Positions 1-12,142 of a stretch of DNA of 64,000 nt are shown piece after piece. The notes beneath the pieces are model-generated. The model ran no database searches. It was not told the DNA's origin and saw nothing but the letters and a program-made list of their open reading frames with translations. Each line of letters begins with the position of its first letter. Position 1 is the stretch's first letter. The position numbers and the translations under genes were made by a program. The stretch lies in NCBI GenBank assembly GCA_032433765.1, contig JAVIAB010000092.1, positions 104,018,564 to 104,082,563 of the forward strand, read 5' to 3'. Source of the DNA: Megaustenia siamemsis (lineage: Eukaryota > Mollusca > Gastropoda > Stylommatophora > Ariophantidae).

Positions 1-385
1 GACAACACACAAGAAAATCACTAAAGACTGTAGAAATGTGGTTTTACAGTAGAATGTTGAGCATACCATGGACAGCTAAAAAGATTAATGAAAACGTTCT
101 GAAAGAGGCCAATGCAAACAGAGGGCTAATATTCAGTAATAAGTAAAAACAATCACCATTTTCTGGCCATATAATGAGAAGGGAACAGCTGGAATATATT
201 GTAAAAACTGGGGAAATTGAGGGACGAAGAGATAGAGGGAAGTAAAGAGAAAAGATACCAGACAGCTTAAGAGAATGGCTTGGCAGAAAGTCAACAATGG
301 AAATGATAAATAACTATCGAGATCGAAAGTTGTGGAGAGACATGATCATCTACGCCAGCCGGCACGATACTTGATGATGATGATG
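1..385 (+). mobile_element. RTE-like LINE 3' end (subfamily A)
   Basis: This is the last part of a non-LTR retrotransposon. Conceptual translation, with interruptions, gives the C-terminal region of an endonuclease-reverse transcriptase (WFYSRMLSIPWTAKK, then GHIMRREQLEYI, then EWLGRKSTMEMINN). An in-frame stop lies near 145-150, so it is dead. The copy ends in a short GATGAT tail, as RTE-clade elements commonly do. The same 3' end recurs near 18.6, 31.2, 31.7, 38.0 and 45.5 kb. The window cuts its 5' side, so the copy may continue to the left. Confidence 0.85.
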
Positions 386-2511
386 AGTACTTGGAAAAAA
401 TTGCAATACATTTACTCCATAATTTCTGTCTAAAAGTGGAATCTGACTGCGAAATATCAACAACACATAACTATTCCGCTGTACTCAAACCCACAATGGC
501 ATCCCTGTGAAGAGGGCAAGAGTGAATGCGTTGAACGATCTCCCATAGCGTTGCTGAAAGGTAGTCAAATAATCGATGAGATTGAAACATTGAGTTGTAA
601 GATGTCTACTAGCGGCGGATGAGAGCATTTAGAGAGCTTTGAGTTTTTGTATTTTCAGAAATAAATGGCAGTCAATCTGCAGCTGGAGGAAATATTTGTT
701 TGTACAAATTTACTCTGATCGTCGTCAGCAACCTTTTCGATGGTGTGCGTTATCTTATTGTTGCTGTCACTGATATTCATTATTGGTTCTACTGCTAACC
801 TTTTTCTGTGTCAGGCTTTTAATCTGTCTATTATTTTTTGTTATCGCCGTCTTCTTTTCTTTAAACTGTTGGTAAAACTGAAATAAAAAAAAATAGTTAA
901 AAAAAAAGAGTCAATCCCTTCGTTTTTTTTTTCTGTTTAACTTTAAAATAGTAACATCGTTTGGGCTGTAGCTTATATTGAACGTAACGTTTTGATTGAG
1001 GCTGGAGAATAAATACTGCACGTTGGCCCCGAGGTGTTCGATTCAGAATTGTATTTTAATTATTTTACATTTTAACGACGACTTCAATTAGCAATTAGTT
1101 CTGCTTAGCTTATCGTTGTATATACACAACGAATTTAAAATTGAGTATTTAAGCTTCCTATTTATTTTTCTACAAATTGACAGTGTATTTTATATGATAA
1201 CAACAGGACTCATTTACCCTGAACACGTAAAGAACTATTCGTATGTCTTTTCCTCAACTTTTATTTGCTCCATGCAGTTTTATTTATAGCTACCCCGTGC
1301 TTGATGTAGTTTTACTGTTGAGAGTGAGAAAATAATCATCGAAGTGCACTCGAGTGAGAGGTCAACTTAGGAAAACTTGAAAACAAAATGCACCGTTACT
1401 GGCGTGAACTAACAATAAGATGTTTGTAAAAGGCGGGCAACTACCTGTTTAACTATACCTTAATGTATATACACAAAAATATGGCGTGGCTTCACGTAAT
1501 AACCTTCAAGATCACGAATACATAGGTAAATAAACAATTATATTTCGAAATGTGAAGCAAATTCCTTCAACTATAAGCTGATCGCCTTACTTTCTGTCTG
1601 TTCTGAACTGTTTGCACCTGTAGGCATCACATGTGGAGTTAATTTACTGTGTCAGACCTCGGCTTGTGTGTCATATTGTACCTGTTTAGAGTCTCATTTA
1701 TTTCATCCGTACATCATCGTCAGGGTTTATTTATTTAACACTTTGTTTTCTCTGACAATTTGGAATCTCGTCGAAGTTCATTGTTGATAGAAATGACGCC
1801 ACAGCACTCTCGGAATACCCGATGGTGCCCAGTTGTCTTCAACAGATGGTTTCAGTAGCTTGCAGATTCTGTAAACACCTTGCTACTTCTACTGACGATC
1901 TTTTTTACTTAAGTGTCTTTGTATTCCAAACTGTTACATTGTGAAGAAATCGTCCTCACTGATAGCCTCGTTCATTTATAGCATACAACCTTTTTTGACT
2001 TTCAAGACATGTCACTTGCTTGTATTTGTCATCCCCAATGCAGTGGTTTTGTACGGTAGGTCTTATTTGACACACCCGCGACAAGTCTATTAGCTCTATT
2101 GTTTTGGCCAAGAACCACCACGTGACCTGAACTACATATCCATACTAGTATTTGGGCAAGGCATATGGTTTCTCAATATATTATTCACACTTGTACACAT
2201 CGGTACACATTGATTCTGTATTTTTGGAAGCAGTAACAAAAAATCAGTCACAATAATTTCAGTATTCAAAAAATGTGTTTTGTTTTTTTTCGCGCCCACT
2301 TGAGGACAGCAGGAACCGCTTTAGTCGCTGTTCTCATACTAGTGGTTTATTTCCACTACACTGCGATGATTTTGTCATGACTCGAGCCGAGAAACACTTA
2401 ACATCGGGCAAATAGAAACGCATAAACTAACATGGTTCGGCCATTTTTTGGAAATTAAATGATATCTGCTACAAATGCAAGCCTATAGAAATAGACTATC
2501 GCGCTTTAAGG

Positions 2512-2514
<3 letters not shown>
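386..2514. other. No gene recognised
   Basis: AT-rich sequence with short homopolymers. I see no open frame with recognisable motifs, no tRNA-like boxes and no match to the repeat families found elsewhere in the window. Confidence 0.5.

Positions 2515-2568
<54 letters not shown>
2515..2568. repeat. (GA)n microsatellite
   Basis: A pure GA run of about 54 bases. No LINE-like sequence precedes it, unlike the AG runs at 18.5 and 58.5 kb. The open frame across it on the minus strand is a by-product of the repeat. Confidence 0.98.
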
Positions 2569-2570
<2 letters not shown>

Positions 2571-3764
2571 AGATGGACCGACATGAATCTTACAGCGACA
2601 CTTGCTTTTACATCGACTTTTGCAGAATAATCGGTTATGGATGCAAGCTTGATTGTAGCACTCGCCACAACTCGCAACGAAATGTGTGAATCGGACAAGA
2701 CAAGAGTTTATGTTTCAAGTTTATTGCTTGACCTCTCCCCAACAATAGACGAAAAACAATATCGGTTTTATCTAAGTGTTTAGGCAGTCTTTAATATTGA
2801 ATGAAAAGTAAAAAAAGAAGATGGCAACTCACCATTTTATGACAGCATTTTTCAACCTGAACGTTGTTGTATTAAACCAGACATTTGAAGATTAATAAGA
2901 CACAGTACGTGTGTCGGTCTCGCTGATGTTACCTTCCCCAATGTTGCAAGTCGGGTGCCCAGTCCTACAAGTGTATCAGGAACATGCTGGAACCATTAAC
3001 GTTATTACTTTGTTTCACCTGTTCAAAGAAAAAAAAAATGATAAGACTGTAAGAAGAGCCGTGAATTCCAGTATCCGTTACATAGATGGACAAATTAAGC
3101 ATTTTCTTCTAGGATCAAGGTCACAACTTAAATCTGTTGAGCAACTTTCTCACTATTTGTTTGCTCAGTTGTAATTTTCAATAACAACACAGATCTCTAT
3201 TGTTACAAAGAGTTTTTTTTATTAAAGAAAAACTGTTCATTAAAAAATTGTTTTACATGTATTTAAAGTTGAATTAAAGCATTTCTTTATTTATTTTTGT
3301 GCGTGAATATTGTTTTGGAATTATGGAAATGAGTTTGAGTGAGTTACATGCTCACTCAATTAAGGGCACGTTCAGATTGTGATAACTGTTTTGAAGTGTG
3401 ACTTGATTTGTATAGTGGGAAGGCAGGCTAGAAGGAAGTTGTGTGTTTACTTTGTGGAGACTGGTCCATGAATGGGACTAATGATGGATGTTCGAAATGA
3501 GAGCTTGAAAGTTGTCCTAAAGGAGACTGGTGGCCTACGTAAGGTAGATGAGATATTTGCTGTATTTAGATGAAGGAGAAGTCTTTCATTAACAAGACAA
3601 GCGGGAGTAAAGAATGCAAATCAATTCAAGTATCACAGTAAGGAGTATCTTACAACAGGAAGAGGGTATCAGACAAGTAGTACATTTACACAGCCAAAGT
3701 CGTAAAATAAATACTTGGCTAGGAAATAAACAAGTAAGTCATTAGAGGTTTTCAAGAATTGAAT
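2569..3764. other. No gene recognised
   Basis: An 87-codon open frame at 2911-3174 (+) has no recognisable domain and no neighbouring coding signal; I do not call it a gene. The rest is AT-rich and anonymous. Confidence 0.45.
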
Positions 3765-4045
3765 TTTTTGTGAAGTACACGGAGTATATAGGGAAACAGA
3801 ATTAGGAAGACATGTAAGAGGTATAGAGGGATATAACAAGTTTGTAGAGATATAAGAAGTATATAAGTATGCAAGACGTTTATAGAGATAAAGAAGTGTA
3901 GAGATGTACAAAAAGTTTGTAGAGATGTAAATAGTTTGTTGGAATACAAAGAATTTGTTGAGATGTAGGGAAATTGTAGAGATAAGTGAAGTTTGAAAAG
4001 TTACAGAAGGTATACAGAAATACAATCAAGTAAGTAATGATAGTT
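3765..4045. repeat. Degenerate minisatellite
   Basis: The motif GTTTGTAGAGATATAAGAAG and close variants recur about every 18-24 bases, giving a loosely periodic purine-rich tract. The 118-codon minus-strand frame here translates to repeated ISTNLLY-like strings, which is a by-product of the repeat rather than a gene. Confidence 0.6.
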
Positions 4046-5408
4046 GTAGTTGAGTCAAGATGCCTGACGAGCCCAAGATATGATGCGCTGATGAGTCAAA
4101 ACACCATTCTGTCATTATACTATTTAACTAATCACATGTTTATTGATCGTCTCCGCAATTTCTCGATAAATTTAAAACGTAAATACTAATAGACGATTAT
4201 GATGGCGGTGATGGCTTATTATGACGACATATTATCACCATGTATATAGTGTATAAGCTATACAAGAGCTGTTACAAGAATTTGATGAACAAATTACGAT
4301 ATATTTTCTGAACTAATTAAACTCACTAATCACTGTGATACTCAGTATTATTATGCGAACATTCTTCGAATATGAAATATACTATCATTCGTAGAAATGC
4401 GCATGCCACAAGCATATATGTATGCATTTAACAATATAAGAACCACAAATAGACGTTCAGGGTTGAAGGAAATCATTACAATAAGTTGACAATGCAATTA
4501 CTGACACAAATACAAAATGTCAAATAGATCGTCGGATAGTCTTTGATGGAAGGAGAAAGCAAATTAAAGGTCAGAGCTAATAAATTACACATGTCAGGTA
4601 CAGTTGTACTTTGGTAATTGATATGATTATATTTTGTCAGATGTTGCAGTATGAACGGAGATTATTGATGACAAAAATGATGAAATACATTAAAGTGTAA
4701 CTGCCATCATTATCAAATACACTGACTCTGACATAGGTGATCATATCTTTCCGTTACTTTCTGCTTCTACAGTTGATTCTGCTGTGGCGTCCCGACGAAA
4801 CCATTTCATTTAACTGTCTGGTATCCTTTTTTTTTCTCGACTTCTCTTTATTGCATATTCTCTCACTTTCTCTATTTGACACAACATACTAAAGCTGTGA
4901 CTCTCTTTTTGCATGACCAACAATGATCTAGGAAACAATCCCCCTGGCGTTACCAATCAAATTTCATTTTTGTTTTTGTTTTGTCCCCTCTTAGAACTTC
5001 CTTATTGCTCTTGTTAACTGTTCATGATATTCTCACATCTATTTTCTGTAAAACCACGTTTATGTGGATTCTTAACGGGTTTTTTTTTGTCTGTTATTGA
5101 TTGCACATCTACGATTCTCTTTCATATAAAACATGTACACACACAAGTGTGCACAAAGAGACAGGCTTACACGCAGAAACATAAAAGGGAAAGTATTTTC
5201 CCAAGCATTGACTGAGTCCTTGATGTAATGTTTCTATTCAAGTGTCTTGAAGTCTAATTGAAAGCCCAACCATAAAAAGGAAGTAATTAAATAAAAACAC
5301 GTTTATTCTAATGTGCGTGGTATGTACAACGAAAAACCTATTTTAGGACAAAAAAATATTCTGTAGCAATACACCAATTATGAACATTGTGGACCTGCAG
5401 TTTGAGTT
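4046..5408. other. No gene recognised
   Basis: AT-rich sequence with only short unsupported open frames and no repeat family that I can match elsewhere in the window. Confidence 0.45.
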
Positions 5409-5730
5409 ATGGCTTTTACAATATGGCTGCTTCACTGTCGATTTGCGAAATGGAAGAGCAATACAACTATATTTTCTTTTGTGTCTGGTCGAAAGGTGCG
5501 AAACCTTCTGAAATCTAGAAAAGAGTCTAGATTCAGTATGGACACATTTGTGTTAGTCACAGGGAATTTATGTGTGAATGACAGGATTGAAAACGGAAGA
5601 AAAAATGTCAGTGGTGAACGGAGAAGTGGGAGACAGCTTGTAACTGATCGTGAAGAATATCACTGACGGCAGCCCACTAACTATCAATGAAAATTGCCGT
5701 AGAATTCAACATGAATCATAGAGCTACATT
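5409..5730 (+). pseudogene. Possible mariner-like transposase N-terminal relic
   Basis: The frame from 5409 contains NDRIENGRKNVSGERRSGRQ near 5575-5635. This resembles the linker of mariner transposases between the two N-terminal helix-turn-helix regions, where a pattern like W-x-RF-x-x-GR-x-x-V-x-D-x-RSGRP is usual. A shifted frame just downstream gives ITDGSPLTINENCRRIQHE, which fits the following 'R-x-LTIREIxEEL' helix. No catalytic DDE/D region follows. If real, this is a short, frameshifted, ancient fragment; the resemblance is weak and could be chance. Confidence 0.35.
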
Positions 5731-6119
5731 CAGCGTTGCCAACGTTGATGTCGGGCATAAGAATGTGTATTCAGATGATTTGTTAAATATATACACAGTC
5801 AAGGTGGCGCAACTGAACAGTGTGGAACTGAGTTGCATTATCACCTTTGGAGATGCCATTATAACTTATGTGCAAGGATGTGATAGAGCAAAAATGGCAT
5901 GGTAACTGCAAGAAAATATGGATTAGATTAACTACTGGGTGCAATAACAATAACGCACTTATTAACCCTAGCACTGCTTCTGTCATGTGGTGATCATTGA
6001 ATAATGATATGGTTAACGAAACCCTCCCAATCATAAACTATAAGGGTGTAAACATTGTGTGAGCAGTAAGAAGGCTATCAAACATTTGGAATAACATTTA
6101 TTATTTTTATATAGTACTC

Positions 6120-6490
6120 TTTCTTTTAATCATCACTTTAGCAATGTCATTCACAAGGCCAAGAGTGGTGTCATCGCAATCAAGATCATGGCCAGGTCGT
6201 ACCTGCAGTAATGGGTACTATTTTTGCTTATGCAATATTGGACTATGGTTTAGGTATGCTCTCAGTCTTCAACGCAGATCGCAAGGTTGGAAAGGGATAT
6301 GAACTACGACCTCCGGGCAGTGTTGCAATCACCAGAAGTACACCTATCCGTTCAGTGTGGTAACTACCTGACTTTACGGGCATTAGAGTGCAGCGCAAGT
6401 TTTCTCAGTCCGGGTCTGTTTGAATGTGGAAAGAAACATGAAGTAAGCATCATAATTATTTGCGATCAAGAACCGTCGTCTCATGCCTGA
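6120..6490 (+). mobile_element. Diverged Nimb/I-like RT C-terminal relic
   Basis: Translated pieces in shifting frames line up with the RT-RNase H connection seen in the Nimb-like copies at 34.1 and 43.3 kb. HKAKSGVIAIKIMA matches the 'ITKSRKGLAALKVRAA' position, and STQIARLERDMNYDLRAVLQ matches 'TTQIDRLEKIQNEAMRIILG'. The order and spacing agree, although at least one frameshift separates the pieces. This is an old, degraded copy of the same clade, not the same subfamily. RNase H is not recognisable downstream. Confidence 0.45.
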
Positions 6491-7151
6491 GAAATCCTGG
6501 ATATCCGAGGCAGATTATCCATGAGGAGAGTTTTTGAACCCACGAAAAGATATGGTTGGCCAGGATTGGAATAAAGTAACAGCAGAAAAAAGGAGGGTAA
6601 TACCATTTTCAGCTTTGCAGAGAGTGCCGCAACCGAGCCTACGGAACTAACGATGTCGTTATAAGGGACCCATCAAAATAGTGTCCTCAGTTCAGGAACT
6701 AATCATGTAATCAACCAGCTCTGTGTCCCGCAGTAGCGTAGCGATTAAGGTCTTGTGGTATATCAACATTGTAGAGAAGTGATTGGAGAATCTGGCTATT
6801 GTAGCATTACGTTAAAGTAGGGGTGACGTCATGGGACGCACCAAAATGCCAGCTTATTTATATTCGAGCCATGGACTAAGCAATGTTTACTTTGAACACC
6901 ACGATATCTGTTATTGCAGCGAGTTGGCAGATTTTTGAAAATGTATTCAAGGGTTTGAACATAAATGTTTGTTCACAGTTCGTTAACCTTCGCTGTAGAT
7001 AAAGTCTTTATTTGATGGCTTCATTTGTGACCTTGGTAGCTAAGGACCTAACTTGTGCAAACGGATGGCATTGGCAAGGATCATTTTGAATCTATGAAGT
7101 GGGCTCATTTTGTGTTTAACTCAAAAGTATATGTACTTTTTAACCAAAACC

Positions 7152-7183
<32 letters not shown>

Positions 7184-7189
7184 CTCAAG
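6491..7189. other. No gene; T10-G21 homopolymer pair at 7152-7182
   Basis: Anonymous sequence ends in an abrupt run of ten T followed by about twenty-one G, immediately before the exon-like sequence that begins near 7190. Homopolymers like this are prone to length errors, so the frame across them should not be trusted. Confidence 0.6.
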
Positions 7190-7905
7190 GAAGATATCCC
7201 CGATGGAAGAATAAATTGTACTATTAGTCCCATAAATGATTCGCTTCCAGAGGTTTATGATGTAAACAAAGCAGTTTTGTCATTGCAAGTGAATAATGTC
7301 CACACCTATAATTGGTCAGGATTGTATAGCAGCAGCAGCAGCTTTATAGCGAACACAGAAAACATCATAGATTGTGCTGTTCTGAAACAGCTATGCCATG
7401 CTACCCTAGAATTGCCTTTAATGGGATTACTGTGACCACAAACCACTCTCCATGTGTGTGCCACATATTTACACCCCAGAAAGAAATACTGAATATAACA
7501 ACATCATATGCCGTCTGTGATATTAATGACCACAGATCAGGAGCCTCCAGTATGATTGATACAACTGTTGCACCAAACACTTCATCAGCAGAGCCAGATC
7601 TATGGAATGTTAATCTGACATTGTTCTTGAATGATGTCCAAGGTTAATGAGACATCAGAATCGTGTGGCAGCAGCTACAAGACGGGAGCAGAGAACATCA
7701 TCAAGTTCTGCTGCTATAAAGGAGACTTGCCTTGCTATAACAGAATTGCCTTAAATGGGATCACTGTATTTGAAAACTTCTCCTCTTGTGTAAACTACAC
7801 ATTCACATCTAAGAGCGAATCAGGGAAGGTCACAAAATCATATTCTCTCTGTGGTGTTACTAACTACAGGTCAGGTGGCTTCTGTTGGATTGGAAATGAT
7901 AACTT
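7190..7905 (+). pseudogene. Broken gene for tandem Cys/N-glycan-rich extracellular modules
   Basis: Two related modules can be read. Module 1 (about 7190-7630) has ENIIDC, then CCSETAMPCYPRIAFNGITV and a later SGASSMIDT. Module 2 (about 7600-7905) has ENIIKFCCYKGDLPCYNRIA, then ALNGITVF and SGGFCWIGN. The shared pattern is ENIIxxCC-(4-5)-PCYxRIAxNGITV...C...YxxCxxxxxRSG, with many N-glycosylation sequons (NCT, NDS, NWS, NIT, NLT, NFS, NYT). That suggests secreted or cell-surface domains, possibly Ig-like. At least two frameshifts (near 7372 and 7640) break the frame, and no start or signal peptide is seen, so it is a pseudogene or an exon with sequence errors. Its 3' side is cut by an ATAACC-family repeat. 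I cannot name the family. Confidence 0.6.
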
Positions 7906-7911
7906 ACCACC

Positions 7912-8438
7912 ACTGTGTGTCTATATGTTTGGAATTGGAGTCATCAACGATGGCCTAACATCATCAAGTGCTACGACGATCATCATTTTCGGGAGGACGC
8001 GAACTTCCATGGTATATGTTGGATAGGCGGCAGGAACCATTAAAGGCTATGTCTGAAAAGTGTTCCTTCTAGCAGTTTCCTCATATTCCAAGTCCGGCTT
8101 GTTGCAGGAGCTACTGAGTTAAGTGCTCTGTGCACATCGTGAGCTGTGTGTCTCATCCATTTTGATCCTGTTTCGATATCCCGCTTGTTTACGATGAATG
8201 ATGATATCGTATGACAGGGAACAGTTGGCTGTGTTCACTTTCTGCGCGGTTTCGCCTTATGTTTTTTGGCGTGTGCTGAGACTGCTACCATGGGACTACA
8301 GTTACTTTTCTTTGTTTGGGAGATGAGTTAGTATTTCGGATGATTCCACTAGCACGGGCGGTTGAGCAATTATGGATTTTAATTCGTTTGCAGTGATACC
8401 GAGGCCTTCCATAACCAATAACCAATAATAACCAATAC
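7912..8438 (+). repeat. ATAACC-tailed dispersed repeat, copy 1
   Basis: A copy of about 0.53 kb of a dispersed family. It begins within the sequence that copy 8 (59.8 kb) shows in full, around ACTGTGTGTCTATATG, and runs to the common end GGCCTTCCATAACCAATAAC. Relative to copy 8 it lacks about 23 bases near 7975. It abuts the broken extracellular-module gene and probably landed in it. Confidence 0.85.
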
Positions 8439-8584
8439 GTTAAAGTGTCCAGCATGATAATGGAAATAGAAGCCGCAGCGGCGGAGGTTGTGTTGTTTGT
8501 CACTCAGAACGTTAATCACGCAGTTTGGTGACTGTTTGGGAGAACAAGGATGTATATATTGAGAAACTGATGGGTAAAGATCAT

Positions 8585-10058
8585 AGGAATTAGATTAGCA
8601 GCAATTGGATTTAGGAAAAAATAGCGGGATAAAAGAAGCCATATTCTGCATGAGAACATTAATCGAAAGTACACAGAAGTAAAGGGAGCTGCGATAGCTC
8701 AGTGGTTAGTGAACTGGTCTACAAAGGACAAGAGGTAGGGTTCGATCCCAACCGACGGCTTCCGGGATCACCCTGCCTTTAATGGGTACCTGATTTTTCA
8801 GGGAAAGTGAAGCGGCACGGGCGTAATACCGACCACAATACCCAAAAATCACGTTCCGAAGGTCTGTACAATATATGGTCACTAACACCATATTCCCTAT
8901 ACGCCACTTGGCGTGACGGTGGTACTTGACATTTTTTTTCTTACACAGAAGTAAACAAATCAATATAGGTCTGCTTTATTGACTACACCAAAGCTTTTGA
9001 TAGAGTACACCACAAACAACTTATAGAATGCCTAAAAGAGATACATCTAGATGACACGGACATACGACTAATATGTACTCTATACTGGGAGCAAAGAGCA
9101 ATAAAAAATATAACAAAGAGAACTCTACACCCATTGAAATAAAAAGAGGAGTAAGACAAGGATGCATCCTATCGCCAAGCTTGTTCAATCTATACACTGA
9201 GCAAATCCTTAAAAACATCACAGAGATGCCAGGCCTAAACATTAATGGAAAGATAATCAATAACCTAAGATATGCTGATGATAATGTACTACTAGTAGAA
9301 AATCCTAAAGATCTACAACAATTACTTAATGAAATAAACATGAAAAGCAAAAAATATGGACTAGATATGAATATCAAAAAGACTAAAACTATTATCATAA
9401 ACAAAGAAAATACTCAAAACCCACAAGTGGATATCAAAATTGAAGGAATAGATCTGGAGATAGTTCAGAACTACAACTACCGTGGACATACCAGTGATGG
9501 AAAATGTACAACTGAAATAAACAAAAGAATAGGAATGGCAAAAAGTAATTTTAATGTCATGAAGAACATACTAACATCAAAACAAATAACACCAGGGCTA
9601 AAACTAAGAATAGCAAAATGTTATGTCTCCTCAGCATTACTATATGGTGCAGCAACATGGACATTAGACAAGAAAACAGAACAGAGAAATTAAGCCTTTG
9701 AAATGTGGATATATAGAGAATAGGTAGAACTGGATGGAAGGAATAGAAAACAAACGATGATGTCTTAAAACAACTAAAAATAAAAAGAGAACTACTAAAT
9801 ACAATTCAAACAAGAAAAATGTAATTTTTGTGCCATGTTAATAGACACAACAGCCTACTAAAAGTAATCCTGGAGGGGAAAATACAAGGTAAAAGAGGCA
9901 GAGACAGACCAAGACTAACATGGACGAGTAACATCAAAAGATGGACAAACCATCCTATGACAACCTGCACCATCAAAGCAAGAGACAGAGCAGAATGGCG
10001 CTCCATGGTAGTCAACCTTCGTTGCGGAGATGGCACTCGGTGATGATGATGATGGTTA
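8585..10058 (+). mobile_element. RTE-like LINE (subfamily C), 5'-truncated, split by a SINE
   Basis: Reverse transcriptase region of a non-LTR element. Left of the SINE (8684-8942) the sequence encodes the GFRKNSG and AIFCMRTLIE region; right of it follow IDYTKAFDRVHHKQLIE, then RGVRQGCILSPSLFN, the catalytic-type RYADDNVLLVE (near 9265-9300), the thumb region (GKCTTEINKRIGMAKSNF) and a last block (RPRLTWTSNIKRW, RAEWRSMVVNLRCGDG) ending in GATGATGATGATGG. The longest frame is 9073-9693; another frame (9828-10043) carries the end, so at least one frameshift and a stop make it dead. The endonuclease part is missing. A second 3' end of this subfamily lies at 26.4 kb. Confidence 0.88.
8684..8942 (+). 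mobile_element. tRNA-derived SINE, copy 1, with 13-bp TSD
   Basis: The head GCGATAGCTCAGTGGTTAGT fits a Pol III A box and GGTTCGATCCC a B box. A body follows (AATGGGTACC, GCGGCACGGGCGTAATACCG, GGTCACTAACACCATATTCC) and then a T-rich end. The repeat is flanked by ACACAGAAGTAAA at 8671-8683 and 8943-8955, a perfect 13-bp target duplication. It interrupts the RT of the surrounding LINE, so it is younger than that copy. Confidence 0.95.
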
Positions 10059-10415
10059 CAAATGTGAACAGGGAATGTGGTCGATCAGGAATGGCCTAGT
10101 GAGAAAAGCTAATGTATCTACAATCAACAACTTACAGGAATATGCCAGTCTCCGTTAGCTTCGAGAAATGCTGGGAAGGGAGATGTAGCGTATATGAAGA
10201 CACAATGACTGCAAAAAAAAAAAAAACGGATGTGTCCCTTAGCAGCTTTCCGATGATCAACGAGAAACAATGTTGGTTAAATGTCACACCGATACACCTT
10301 TTTTTCTAGATTTTGTCCCCAAGCTAGTGAACACATACGACAAATGTGTTGCGAAGCAAGAAGTGTAAAAGTATTAGGAAACACAATTGCTGTAACGCGT
10401 TCAAAAGTATTGTTA
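10059..10415. other. No gene recognised
   Basis: Anonymous sequence between the RTE tail and the DNA transposon. The last two bases (10414-10415, TA) are the transposon's target dinucleotide. Confidence 0.5.
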
Positions 10416-10450
10416 TAGCTTGTTTCAAATAACGTGCCCAACTTCAAAAC
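10416..10450 (+). repeat. Left terminal inverted repeat of the DD~83E transposon
   Basis: TAGCTTGTTTCAAATAACGT then GCCCAACTT. It pairs with the reverse complement of 12492-12526 with a few mismatches and a small shift. Weaker similarity continues inward for perhaps 35 more bases (AACCGTTTGTT against AACCGCTTGTT). Confidence 0.9.
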
Positions 10451-10864
10451 GCTATTACTCAGTAACCGTTTGTTAAAAACTGTTGAAATTTTCCAAATGT
10501 TATTAGAATGCAAAAGACCCTTTAAATGTATATTTAACAAATATCTTGCAGCTGCAGTTTTCTTAAAGCGGCGAATTTCTTTGATGTTTGTCAAAATTGT
10601 AAATTGTGAACCCCTAAATAATAGAAATTACCGTAGTTGCTGGTCTATGATTAATTTTCACTAGGTAAAGGCGTGGCCGTAATGGGAAAATAACCTAAAA
10701 AGACAAAACACCAGGAGAATTATTGTCTTCTCAGTTCGAGGACGGACGATAATATCAAGGTATACCTGTATGTCCAATTTCATAGTTGTGTGGTCCTGAT
10801 AAGGACCGTTTGTTGAACTAATTTAAGGTAATATAGGGGCCAACATTGTGGGGGCTATATACTT

Positions 10865-12142
10865 TCATTCTGAATGAGACGAGTTTAAAAGATTAATAAC
10901 TGTTTGGGGTTGAACATTCCACAAACCATCATTTTTCCAATATTCCTCTTCCTGTTTTAAGACGTGGTCTTCACATTTAGCCCAATAATCTTTGTCTATA
11001 TTTAATAAAGCGAGATTAGCAAGAGTCTTTACATCGCATATTTTGAATGTTGTATTTTCATCTGCCACTTGTCCTTTTAATTTTGCCCAGATTAGTTCTA
11101 TTGGATTTAAATGAGCATGGTAAGGTGGCAGCCTCAAACTTATATGACCGTGCTCTTGGATAATCTTATCTATTTGAAAAATCTTTGTCCTTTGTTTTTG
11201 CTTTACTAGAGATAGTAATTCAGGTTTTAAGTACATGTTATTAAATTGTATGTGCTCCTTTGTGCGCCATATCTTAATAGCATCTTTTGTACTGGATGAC
11301 GTCGGGACTTTATCTTCAAGTGCAACAATGTTGTGGTACGCTGCATTGTCCATTATTAGGCAAGATGGTCGATCTAGTGATGGGAGAACATAATTTTCAA
11401 TCCAATGTCTAAATATGTGACCATTCATCTCAGAGTGATAATCCCGATTGTCTATGGATTTTGAAAGAAAAATGAGCTCTGCATTCTGTATTAGTCCATG
11501 TTGTCGACTACCTGCATGAGCAATTATCAAGCGCTGTCCTTTGCTGCTAGGTATTAATCTCTTAATCTTTCCATCTGATGACTGCCATTCCCTTTGGTTA
11601 GTGTGGTGAGCATTGATCCCTGTTTCATCCAAGTACACAATATCATAACCTTGCTTGCGCACCTCTTTTACTTCACGTAAGTACTTGCTTCTCATGACTA
11701 CTATATGTGGCTTCTCACAGATGATGTTTCGTCCCTTGGAATACTTTCTGAATGTAAAGCCTGCAGCTCTCACATTCCTCCATAATGTAGACTTTGATAT
11801 TTCAATACTGTTGTTCTTTTTCAGCGATACTTTTAATTTTCTTATTGTAACAGTTTCATTCATACCCAACATTTAGCGAATTTCACTTCTAATAAGTTCA
11901 CTGTCGAAATTATCCAACATTTTTGCTCTTCCTTGTGATTTTGTATATTTGGAACATTGACGGTCACGTGCTTGAATCCAGCGATTAAATGACCGTTTAG
12001 ATAAATCCAAAATGTGTCTTGTCCTATTCTCAGGGTTTTCTAAAGAATGAAATAATCTTCCTCGTTTAGCCTCTTTGCAAAAGTAGTCATACATTTCTAT
12101 TGCGATGTTTTGTAAACTGCAGAATTTCATTTTAAGACTCAT
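10865..12142 (-). pseudogene. DDE transposase with one in-frame stop
   Basis: This enzyme would cut and paste the surrounding element. I start it at the Met of MSLKMKFCSLQNIA (12142), because the 40 upstream codons look non-conserved; the open frame itself reaches 12262. The N-terminal part (about 12142-11700) is helix-turn-helix-like (SKRSFNRWIQ; EISKSTLWRNVRAAGFTFRK). The catalytic triad is visible as YLDETGINAHHT, CLIMDNAAYHN and YHAHLNPIELIWAKLKG. About 83 residues lie between the second Asp and the Glu, far more than the 34-39 of Tc1/mariner. A single TAA at 11873-11875 interrupts the frame directly before MLGMNETVT; both halves are in the same frame, total about 424 residues. A DD82E clade called Sailor is, as I recall, described; membership needs a tree. 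Confidence 0.92.

Noticed and set aside
5783..6034. Minus-strand 83-codon gene
   Set aside because: No motif; it overlaps a better-supported plus-strand LINE relic region and anonymous sequence.
8684..8760. A functional tRNA gene at the SINE heads
   Set aside because: A and B boxes are present, but the acceptor stem does not close and the same head is followed by the same non-tRNA body at several loci, so these are SINEs.
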